Positions 55,221-64,000 of a stretch of DNA of 64,000 nt are shown here, piece by piece. The position numbers and the translations under genes are program-made. The stretch is from Histoplasma ohiense (taxonomy: Eukaryota > Ascomycota > Eurotiomycetes > Onygenales > Ajellomycetaceae). The DNA is taken from positions 1,922,001 through 1,986,000 of the forward strand of contig JAEVHH010000006.1 of the NCBI GenBank assembly GCA_017607445.1, written 5' to 3'. Within the stretch, counting starts at the first letter, position 1, and each line of letters begins with the position of its first letter. The notes beneath the pieces were generated by a model. It made no database searches. It was not told the origin of the DNA and saw nothing but the letters and a program-made list of their open reading frames with translations.

Positions 55221-58200
55221 TGCTTCGTTTCTAAGGGCGAAGCGATTCAGGTATACATTTTCTCAAATAGATTGAGACTATTTAGCAGCCCATCTAGGTG
55301 TGGAGGTTCTCATCGGTGCTAGTTTGATTTGAGCTTTTGCCGATCCGGCAGAATATCTGCAAAGGCGGTGGATCAATGTTCACGTGATATATCCACTGTG
55401 TGATATCTCGCTGCATCGCTGCATGCCTTACAATATATTGTTATATAATTGGACCTCCGTCTGTTACTAGGGAATAAATTGATTCAGCTATAGTCTCGAG
55501 AGTTATGTTGGGTCCACTCTAATTCACAGGTTCACAGGCTATAGATGCTGATTCTCAAAGAAATGCTGGTTCTCGAATGGTTACTGAGAAGTTTCGTATC
55601 CGAACTATTACCACCGCGAGCTGACTCGAACTGGGGACATGTGATATTCCGTTTATGTGCTGACAAACGAATGAGAACCGCAGCCGCGACAACGTGACAT
55701 CAATATGAGGCGCCCTGGAATTGATATTATCGGTGAACGACCAAATCGGTTTCATATCATGAAAAAGATAACGGAGCCGCTGGCCTCGGACGCCACTTTG
55801 ATGTGATCCGTCGTTCCGAAGATGAGCTGAAGGGAGGTTCTGATGTCCTACCTTCTATCGGGCTGGATCATGTCTTTGCGAGCGGTTAGAATCGACCAAA
55901 ATACACCACGCCTGAACAAACGTTTAAATGGCATGACAGATCGTAACCAAAGCTGCAGGCAGATCAAGTTTCCGGCTTCATTGATCATAGCTGGTGTCGA
56001 TTCCATTTCTGGAAAAGCTGCAGGGATCCCTGCTAGACCTTATCAAAACGCACTGAGAGGACGGCCCATGGGAAGATGAATTGGATGATCTCCGCGATCA
56101 TTAGGCATCATAAAATTCTTAGTAGCATGCCAGATGAGTTGCTGACTTCCTATTATTTCAAACCACAATAACAAAAGCATCCATGAAATGGTGTAAGTAA
56201 AGCAACCAGGGACGAAGGCACTTAGGAAAATAAAATCGGATCGATAGCCAAATTCAATAGCAACTGGGGCAAAGGTGTATCCTGTATATTTAACCTTATC
56301 CTTGCCGAGTGGTTCTTGAAGTACCGGCAGTTCTCTGAGTCAGATTCAGACGCGGGGGTACCTGCAGTGACGAACTCGGCATGCACCACAGGTTGACTGG
56401 GAAATAAAATGCAATATAGATTGCAACACCAAACCCCGCTACCCACTGCATCACGATCAATAAAATGCAAATTGAAGTAGAGAAGCTTGGGGCGTCTCAC
56501 TCAGCGTGTAGCAAATAGAGAAGAACGCCATTGTAGTTCGTATGTTTTAGAAGGAGGTATTTGCACGCTTTTCTTTTAACTTGCGATTCCAGATGAGTCC
56601 AATTCTGTTAAAATGACGCCAATATTTGTGACACGAGACATCTTCGATCGCGAAGGAATGACAGGGCGGCTATCTGGTATGGCCTTGGACATTAACACAA
56701 CAACATCCTTGAACGGATGTCCTCCTGACAACATCGTCAACATCCCGGTAAAGGAGAAGTAACATGGACGAGTCCGGGCGCGAAAACAACCCAATGCTGT
56801 CAGCAATTGCGCCCGTTGGAAAGGTGGACTTCGATTTATTGTCCCTAGGCGTCATCCTCAAGAGAGGTTGAGGGAAGAACCAATTTATGAATGGAGGAGA
56901 GTTTGAGGACTGGACTGGAGAAGACCAAATTTGTAAGCGAGGCTCCTTCCTGCCCCACCTAATGCGATCACTCCACTGGCTCCTGGAACAGTCAACCTGA
57001 GGAACCAAAGGATGATGAGACCAGCTCGCTATCCTCCACTGTCGTTCCCAGAACTCTCCTTTCAGATTCCTCACTGGCCGGGGAACAACGGCCTCCTGCG
57101 ACCTCATCCCGGACCAAGCACAGCGCTAGACCCGGCTACTGCAGGCTGAAGCGAGTCAGGCTGGGGACGGGCCAGACTGTCCCCCAATCCCATGTCGATT
57201 CCAGGGTCTGCTCGTGGTTCGTGAACAAGGGCTGGGAGCGGTAAACACAGATCTATGATTCGCCTGTCTTCTTCGATCTTTTGTGATTGGCGGGGTTAGG
57301 TATGAGGGCGTGGAGGTCGTATCGAACATGGTCACGACTGAGATCGTGGTTGGACTGATTCTGTGCAAGGCGAAGGCCATGTTACAATGTGGTGACATCA
57401 ATACCGAAGCTGTCGCGCAAGTCAGTCTGTGGTAATTGCCTTGTACCCTTCAGAGTGTCTGCAGAAACAGGCACATTTCAACCAAGACTTAAGGCGCAGA
57501 TGGCTGCCGAAAGTATGCACACATGGTTGCTTGTGAACCCGTCGTGGTGGCTCTACAGTTGCATGCAAGATACGGAACAACTGAAAAGGAGCGTCCTTGA
57601 AGAGTGACTTGAGTTGGGAACGAACTATCTCCCAGCACCTCCACTCTCTACAGTTTACATGGATGTTTATTAACTTGGCAAGGTATCAAGGCTTTCTGAT
57701 TGGCTCTGGTGAACAGATGCAAATACAAAGATTGATGGATCATCTACAGTGTAGCTCGGATGTTTTTAAGGATGCTATCCTTGGTCATCACAATGTGAGC
57801 ACTCCATCCTCGCTTCTGATTCGATCAACAAAACGTCTCCGCCCTCGGGAAAGCTAATGCAGAGAGATCTTGCTGTCGCTGATAGTTTTGTCTCTGGTGC
57901 AGCCCCCGCGGCATTCCTCCATGCTCCCAGCTTTTGTCCTCAAAAGCGCCGGTTGAGCGGCATTTGGATCTTCCAACTTCTGACTTGAACAGAAGAAAAT
58001 TTGCTCTCAAAATCCAAACAGCCGCCGGCTTTACAGACAACAAAACACCATCCTTCAGCCACACTCCACAATTTCATGCATCACGACAAACTGTTGACTG
58101 CTGCCAAGTAGCTCTGCGTTATTGACTTTCTTCTACCCGCACTCTCATCGCATTACATTACACCAATTCCAGCCAATTCCCGTCGACGAGCACTCTTGAG

Positions 58201-59061
58201 TACCTTTAAAAGCACCCTTTTTCCGAGGAAGTGGAGTAGCTTTTGTCCCACCTGTACACCCATACACTCACCGAGAGGCCGCACAGATTCCTCCCCTCAA
58301 ACCAACATATATCTACCCATCTGACTCACAGTTTGCCGAACACGCCTCCTGTCAAAGAGCTATCAAGGTGCCCGTTTTCTTTAACTTGCATGTTTACATT
58401 CATTCGTTTCAATATATATTTCGCTTTTGCACACCAAGCCTGGCCTGCTGTGGTCTCTACTATCGTTTTCCTGTCTTACATTACCCTCTTGAAGGTGTGT
58501 TATCGGAACGTCGTGGGATCCAGTTGCACGACGTCTACATATCTGTTAGACTGTCTGAAAAAAGTACACGTGTGGGTTCCAGGAGCGAGGCCGAATCAAC
58601 ACAAGTCGAAATCGGCAGTTTTCCCCGAATTTCGCCTTTTCGCATGCCGTTGTTTGCCGCTTCAATCGACACCTCCGCTTTTCTTCTCTAACTCCACCTT
58701 TCGTCTTGACAACAGGCGCAGAAGTGGTCAATGCCCACTGGCTCTTAGGCTGCCTCCCTGGCAATTTTAACCTTGTATATTCCGTGGATATTTCACACTT
58801 TATCGGCGGTTTTGCGCCCCAGTTCCTCTCGCGAATAGCCTCGTTATAAAGGGTGAAGTGGATACTAGGGATTATTGGAAGTAATTTCAGGTGGGCCGTT
58901 GGTCGATTACAAGGAGAATGCTTTAGAGCCTGAACGGGCTCGGCAAAGGAATCTTCAAAGTCGGGAAGGTCGACGTATTCTCATGGTATACCATCTGGAT
59001 CAGGCCTGAGTAGATGATTGCCACAGCGCGATTTGGGCAGCGCCATTGAAATCAACGCAAC
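55221..59061. other. Gene-poor 3.8-kb gap
   Basis: Between the RRP43 start and the ferric reductase start (divergent). Short frames at 55555-58770 on both strands show no domain, no signal peptide and no transposase or reverse transcriptase motif. The right-hand kilobase is pyrimidine-rich and is probably the long 5' leader and promoter of the reductase. Confidence 0.45.
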
Positions 59062-61425
59062 ATGTCACCGCTCAACAAGTTGGAGAACCGCTCAGGGATT
59101 TTCCCCAGGAGATTGGAATCACTGGTATCATTGTGGAAACGCATCACAATTCCGCCGGGGGTCTACCAGTCTCCGATACAAATAGAAGAGAGCAACAGGG
59201 ATCCATGGATAAAATCAGGTAAATATGCCCTTGGCTGGGTATATTTCTCCATCATTCTGCTTGTTGCGACGACTTTGTTTTATCTTTACAATATTTGGTG
59301 TGATAAGATAAGAACAGGCCTCTACAAGGAAGAAATCCGTAATATCAAGATGTCATCGCCGCAGTTGGATATCGAGATGACAAGCCCTGGCACAGCCAAC
59401 TCTTCGCGCAATTTCTTCCCTACTGAGGAAACGATTGACTCCGTTTCCGGGCCTAGACGGGAATCTTCCATCTCGAATTTACCATTCATAAACTACCTAA
59501 CAGCGTTGATAAGGTGGATAGTCTACAGACCAATTCCAGTTATTCGACTATGGAAGGTGGAGATCGTACCCCCGTCTATGGGTGCTAGCGTTGTAGTGAC
59601 AATGGCTTTAATATTTGTCACGCTCTATTGCTTCGTACCCCAACCCCTTTTTTATAGCAACATCCGAGCCGGATCTCCCCCCCTAGCTATCCGTGCTGGA
59701 ATGATCGCTGTTGCGTTGATGCCGTGGATAGTCTCGTTGAGCTCGAAGGCAAATCTCATCTCTCTAATGACCGGCATTGGCCATGAGCGGCTTAATGTCT
59801 TGCATCGGTGGGGCGGCTACCTCTGCCTCTTTCTGAGTCTTGTTCACATGATTCCATTTTATATTACCCCTGTCTGGGAGAACGACGGATTGCAAATATA
59901 TGGGAAGCTTCGCACTGGAAATTTGTATATCTACGCCTCCGGACTGGCAGCATTCGCACCGCTCTGTTTCCTTTGTGTCCATTCCTTACCCGTGCTCCGC
60001 AACCGGATGTATGAGCTCTTTGTAACCTTACATGTACCTGTCAGCATCGTGTTTCTTGGAACGCTTTTCTGGCACTGCAAAAATTTCTTGACTTCATGGC
60101 ATTACCTGTTTTCTACCGTGGGGATCTGGCTGGTGTCATACTTCGCTAGGCTGTTCTTCCTCAATTGGACTAACCCCTTCCGTCTTTCCTGGCTCATCGG
60201 GGAGGAGTCTGCAGTCACAATTCTGCCCGAGACTGCGGTTAAAGTCACGATCCCTACGCAGATGAGATGGAAGCCAGGCCAGTACGTCTATTTACGGATG
60301 CCAGGTATCTCATTCTTCGAGAATCACCCCTTCACAGTTGCCTCTCTATGTAGTGACGACTTTCCCTCCGAATACGGCGAGGAGTACCGAGATATGATAC
60401 TTGTCTTTCGGCCATTTGGTGGCTTTACCGGCAAAGTACTTGACACTGCTCTTGAAAAGGGCCCGTATAAGACTTACCGTGCTTTTATTGATGGCCCTTA
60501 CGGAGGCATGCGACGGGAAATGGCCTCATTCGATGACGTAGTCTTTTTTGCGGGGGGCAGTGGCATTACAGCCATCGCTAGCCAGCTCCTTGATCTAATC
60601 AAAAGAATGCGAGACGGCAAGGCCCTCACGCGAACTGTGCGGGTTATCTGGGCACTCAAGCGCCCGGAAACTATGGAATGGTTCAAAGAAGAATTGCGAA
60701 TATGTCGTGAATATGCCCCTCCAGGCTCTGTCTTTTGCCAATTCTACCTCACGGCCGCGAAGCGCCACGACGGAACCACCATAACTCGCTCAAGGCCCCA
60801 TAGCACTGTCTTACACGATCGGATAAATGACGTTTTCCAGGGAGTCGCTAGCAAGCGAAACTCTGCCTTCATCCGTGAGGAAGCTGGCGGGGATGTAGAG
60901 CGCGAAAAGGAACTGCGCCGCGAAAACGAGGATGGAATTTCTGCCCTCCCAGCCGCCCTCATCCAGCAACACCACCAAAACTATCATCACTCGCGCTCCC
61001 TAGGCCCTGAAATCGTTGCCCCCATTCCCGTCGCGGGTTCCGCACACCCGTTCCCCTCTTCTCCTTTCTCCCAAGAGGATTACTTCAACCAACAACACCA
61101 ACCACAACAAGCGACGGAAGACCCACGCTCTTTCGACTTCGGTTTCCCCAGCACCCCCACACTTTTCCAAAAGAACCTAATGCGTTTCGCCTTCCTCCCG
61201 ACGCAAAAACGCGACGGCTGGCGTACCGAATATGGCCGGCCGGATATCCCCTTTATGCTGCGGCAGTTTTCTAAAGATTTCGGCCGGCGTACGTGTGTGT
61301 TTGTCTGCGGACCGCCTAGTATGCGGATTGATGTGGCGAATACGGTTGCACAGTTGCAGAGAGTTGTTATGAAGGATCCGGGGAAGGATGAACTGTATTT
61401 GCATACCGAGAATTATGCTATTTGA
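59062..61425 (+). CDS. Ferric-chelate reductase (FRE / NADPH oxidase-like family)
   Basis: Single exon, 787 residues. Membrane part: an N-terminal helix (WVYFSIILLVATTLFYLY), then a ferric-reductase transmembrane domain with GHERLNVLHRWGGYLCL, LSLVHMIPF, ELFVTLHVPVSIVF and FWHCKNF, supplying the two pairs of heme-b histidines. Cytosolic part: FAD-binding HPFT (residues 422-425), NADPH-binding GGSGI (from 498) and FVCGPPSMRIDVANTV near the C-terminus. The enzyme carries electrons from NADPH through FAD and two hemes to extracellular Fe(III) or Cu(II) at the plasma membrane. A roughly 110-residue insertion rich in Gln, His and Ser lies between the NADPH-binding segments. No permease or ferroxidase gene is adjacent. 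Metal preference cannot be inferred. Confidence 0.93.
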   Translation: MSPLNKLENRSGIFPRRLESLVSLWKRITIPPGVYQSPIQIEESNRDPWIKSGKYALGWVYFSIILLVATTLFYLYNIWCDKIRTGLYKEEIRNIKMSSPQLDIEMTSPGTANSSRNFFPTEETIDSVSGPRRESSISNLPFINYLTALIRWIVYRPIPVIRLWKVEIVPPSMGASVVVTMALIFVTLYCFVPQPLFYSNIRAGSPPLAIRAGMIAVALMPWIVSLSSKANLISLMTGIGHERLNVLHRWGGYLCLFLSLVHMIPFYITPVWENDGLQIYGKLRTGNLYIYASGLAAFAPLCFLCVHSLPVLRNRMYELFVTLHVPVSIVFLGTLFWHCKNFLTSWHYLFSTVGIWLVSYFARLFFLNWTNPFRLSWLIGEESAVTILPETAVKVTIPTQMRWKPGQYVYLRMPGISFFENHPFTVASLCSDDFPSEYGEEYRDMILVFRPFGGFTGKVLDTALEKGPYKTYRAFIDGPYGGMRREMASFDDVVFFAGGSGITAIASQLLDLIKRMRDGKALTRTVRVIWALKRPETMEWFKEELRICREYAPPGSVFCQFYLTAAKRHDGTTITRSRPHSTVLHDRINDVFQGVASKRNSAFIREEAGGDVEREKELRRENEDGISALPAALIQQHHQNYHHSRSLGPEIVAPIPVAGSAHPFPSSPFSQEDYFNQQHQPQQATEDPRSFDFGFPSTPTLFQKNLMRFAFLPTQKRDGWRTEYGRPDIPFMLRQFSKDFGRRTCVFVCGPPSMRIDVANTVAQLQRVVMKDPGKDELYLHTENYAI

Positions 61426-61683
61426 GAGGCCGAGTTGTGGTTGGCGGGTGGGTGGGATATGTTCGTCTGGGGAGGGCGGTTGACACATAAGTATTGTTCA
61501 TATCATTTTCTCCAAGCATATACGTACCTTTGGTTTTTTGTTCTTTTCTTATGTATATATTTGGATGGAAGGGGATACCCGGGCTAGGGCTATGATTTAT
61601 TATCCAACCGGAAAATGGATTCATTGTATGTGGCTAAGGTCCGTAAGTTTACATCGTCCCCATCATTTAATCAAGTCATATCA

Positions 61684-61724
<41 letters not shown>

Positions 61725-61790
61725 ACATATCGTTCAAGAGGTGCGGCAGTTTATTCTATCCTAGGGTAATATTACAATTATCGTCTCGCA

Positions 61791-61832
<42 letters not shown>

Positions 61833-62443
61833 AAACATGACATTTCCCTCAACATACATTACCAAGGGATTTTTGAATTGCACATAACTTTAGCAAATCG
61901 AGGCAGACGCATGTTACCTCTCGTTTGGGAGAGAGAAATAGCGATGGATATTATAACGCCAAGCACGGACGGAAAATGTGCCAACCTCACGGACGTGTTG
62001 TAGTTTGAAATTCTCGGTTTCCTTAACTAATTTCTAAACGGCCACGAGAGAGTAGAAGGAAGCTCTTATGAGATACCGTGAGATTGCAATGTAGGTATAT
62101 ATAAGGTTGTGGAGGGTGAAGGGACGTTTTCCGCAGACCGCCCTCAAGATCGGATGGGGTTTGCGGAGCGCTTACATTCCCGGAGATGCGTTGTTGGCTC
62201 GGCTTCTTGAATGTGGTCGTTGACGGATAGAAACGGGAGAGAGAAGGTATATGGATGGATAACGTGGCACCAACCTTCGAAACTCCGCACGCAGCGCTTA
62301 AGTTGTGTTTGTGCCCCTAGTAGTAATCCATAGTACTCCCCTCCTAAGGTGCATCGAAGGATACGATAAAACGACTTTGGATTGGAGTAAACAAGGATCT
62401 TCTTCGCTGGATGGACTCCAATGACAATACTATTCGCCAACGT
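61426..62443. other. Convergent 3' region with dinucleotide repeats
   Basis: About 1 kb between convergent stop codons. Contains (TA)n at 61687-61721 and (CA)n at 61796-61828. No gene is supported. Confidence 0.5.
61687..61828. repeat. (TA)n and (CA)n microsatellites
   Basis: About 17 TA units at 61687-61721 and about 16 CA units at 61796-61828, separated by 75 bp of ordinary sequence, both downstream of the reductase stop. Confidence 0.85.
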
Positions 62444-63502
62444 TCATGCGCTTTTCACCCGTTTCTTGACATATTCTTTCCCGTTGACAGTGCCATATTC
62501 TTCCAGTTTTTCTGCCGTGGTAGGGTCGCATTCATCCAGCTCAACCTTCTCCCAATCTTCATCGCCTTCGTCATCCTTGCACCCAGCGTCGTTGAGGGAC
62601 CCAGGTTTAGTATCTTCGTCATCTTCTTCCCATGCCAGCTTGAGACTGACTATCTTCGCACCACCAGGCTTCAACCGTCTGTAATAACCTTCAACCACAC
62701 CTCCTTGGATTGTAAATCCGCGTGCCAAGTACCAGAGCAACGCTTCCTCGTTTGTCTCGTGGACATGCGCGGTTACTGTCTGGATATTATAATGCCTAAC
62801 AATCCCCGATACTGCTCGCATTGGAGTCCCTGGGGGTGAAGCCGAATCATATATCAAAGAGTCTAGTAGAGACGCTGCTATGCCTCTGCCACGATAAGGT
62901 GATAGGAGGTGTAGTGTTTGTATATATAAATTCGTTGCCTGCCGCAACGGACACGAAACAGAAAGCTCAGAGGGTGGAGGAAGAGGTTCTAATCGACATC
63001 GTATCCCGCCAATAACCTTATCTGAACTCGACAACGATGGTGCTTTGGCCGTTGTGGGAAAGGTAGTTGCCGTTATATCGGTGACAGGATGGTCGTGGTA
63101 AATGGCAACGCGTGAAATCGAGGCGACAATAGAGTCCGTGATTGTAGCCGTGTAAAACGAGTTTGGATAGCGCACTGGGAGCAAAAGACCTGTGATCCGC
63201 ATTAATGACGGTATGTGCGCCGTTTTGACTGGTTCGATCGTGACGTTTGGGTGCGGAGTATAAATGGTCTCGAGAGAGCTGGCGTACGGCTTTGGTTCAA
63301 AAGCGGGGTCGGTGTTACGAGACTTGCCGATGCGCGCCGAAGTTAAAGACGGTGGAGCTGGGGGTGTTGTTTGGAACAAACTCCCCTTGTTGACATTTGG
63401 TCGGTTATTGTTGGCTCTGTTGTTTGCTGTAGTCGGCGGGGAGAATGGGGGAGGAGGGGAGGCTTTGGCCGCTGAACCCCTCGCAAAAAAGGGCAATGCC
63501 AT
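62444..63502 (-). CDS. GNAT-family N-acetyltransferase, Naa50-like
   Basis: Single exon from ATG 63502, 352 residues. A Pro/Ser/Asn-rich leader of about 90 residues (MALPFFARGSAAKAS...) precedes the GNAT fold. Motifs: TIEPVKTAHIPSLMRITGLLLPVRYPNSFY, which is the substrate-side signature of Naa50 enzymes; VIGGIRCRLE; LYIQTLHLLSPYRGRGIAASLLD with the acetyl-CoA loop R-G-R-G-I-A; and THV-type strand HVHETNEEALLWYLARGF. Naa50 acetylates protein N-termini beginning Met-Leu and similar, as part of NatE with Naa10/Naa15 in animals. An acidic tail (DDEDTKPG..., DEGDEDWEKVELDE) follows. A frame continues further upstream to 63703 but gives no better start. Confidence 0.87.
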   Translation of the reverse strand: MALPFFARGSAAKASPPPPFSPPTTANNRANNNRPNVNKGSLFQTTPPAPPSLTSARIGKSRNTDPAFEPKPYASSLETIYTPHPNVTIEPVKTAHIPSLMRITGLLLPVRYPNSFYTATITDSIVASISRVAIYHDHPVTDITATTFPTTAKAPSLSSSDKVIGGIRCRLEPLPPPSELSVSCPLRQATNLYIQTLHLLSPYRGRGIAASLLDSLIYDSASPPGTPMRAVSGIVRHYNIQTVTAHVHETNEEALLWYLARGFTIQGGVVEGYYRRLKPGGAKIVSLKLAWEEDDEDTKPGSLNDAGCKDDEGDEDWEKVELDECDPTTAEKLEEYGTVNGKEYVKKRVKSA

Positions 63503-64000
63503 GGCTCTGATGCGTTGATGGTGGAGGTGTTTGATAAACGTGGACTGTCTCTTCCACAAGGAAATTAGCGGCCGTATACAACGAAAAAGAGCTTGAACAA
63601 TCCAGAAATGGACGCCTGATGTCCAGCGGCTTAAATAGGGTTTGCGGAGATGAGATAAGATAAGATCTGCTCCTGACATGTAAGCCAACGTGACATATCG
63701 CAATAACTAACTCCTCCTTACTAGCAACTAGTTTAGCCAACTGCCGGGGTTTCTCCAAGAAAGACCGCGGCGGAAAGCTTGGAGCTTGCATTTCGACAAT
63801 TCATCGTGCAGGAGTACCACGACACCCGCCCTCAGCCTGCTTAATTCACAGCTTAGCCGGCGTTGTTGCCGCTCAGAGGGTAGGTCGACTGCACATTTTT
63901 GGGCAATTTTACTTACGCTGAGGTACGCTCTACTCCCCCAAGGTCTCGCTAATCTTGAGCTGACGTTGTGACCACGGTCTAACTCTATCTATGCCCAGGT
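63503..64000. other. Right-hand edge, upstream region of the acetyltransferase
   Basis: About 500 bp containing the acetyltransferase promoter. No ORF with a motif; another gene may begin beyond the edge. Confidence 0.4.

Noticed and set aside
56670..57401. Minus-strand frames of 145 and 81 codons in the large gap
   Set aside because: No motif, no splice pattern linking them, and composition like the surrounding DNA.

Overview
The window is nuclear DNA of a filamentous ascomycete, most likely a eurotiomycete (Onygenales/Aspergillus-like). The evidence is short GT-AG introns of about 55-150 bp, a fungal-type gene set (REP/Mrs6, Pop1, Mic19, a NIM1-family kinase, Pmp20, PhoD phosphatase, FRE-type reductase), long microsatellite-rich intergenic gaps, and no operons, CRISPR or ribosomal RNA. 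The taxon is an inference from protein style, not a measured match. Exon boundaries were derived by hand from splice signals and reading-frame closure; every multi-exon model below closes in frame.

Layout. 1-3 kb: the N-terminal part of a Hsl1/Gin4-type kinase, running off the left edge. 4.8-7.2 kb: secreted PhoD-type phosphatase. 8-9.7 kb: cytochrome P450. 11.7-12.9 kb: secreted NlpC/P60 peptidase, a bacterial-type cell-wall hydrolase. 14.8-16.3 kb: secreted protein with two fasciclin domains. 17.0-19.8 kb: D-amino-acid-oxidase-like flavoenzyme followed by a Pmp20 peroxiredoxin, both ending in the peroxisomal signal SKL. 20.2-23.3 kb: POP1. 23.8-25.1 kb: MIC19. 25.7-27.3 kb: glucokinase. 28.6-29.7 kb: small protein with a DTGS (aspartic-protease-like) motif. 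30.7-32.3 kb: TRIP4/Rqt4-type zinc-finger protein. 33.9-35.6 kb: Fringe-like glycosyltransferase. 35.6-38.9 kb: long repeat-rich gap. 38.9-41.0 kb: Rab escort protein. 41.8-42.4 kb: cyclophilin. 43.8-45.2 kb: a small orphan ORF and a broken repeat-protein gene. 47-48.3 kb: F-box protein. 51.3-53.3 kb: signal peptide peptidase. 53.9-55.2 kb: exosome subunit RRP43. 59.1-61.4 kb: ferric reductase. 62.4-63.5 kb: Naa50-like acetyltransferase.

How genes relate. Most are unrelated housekeeping genes. The clearest functional neighbourhood is 11.7-19.8 kb: an oxidase predicted to make H2O2 in peroxisomes lies 514 bp upstream of a predicted peroxisomal peroxidase on the same strand, and a secreted enzyme predicted to cut bacterial-type peptide bonds that contain D-amino acids lies about 4 kb upstream of the oxidase. 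The oxidase/peroxidase pairing follows directly from motifs; the link to the NlpC/P60 gene is speculative. The most unusual local signal is the four-unit repeat gene at 44.3-45.2 kb, in which a conserved Trp codon has become a stop in a way that fits repeat-induced point mutation.
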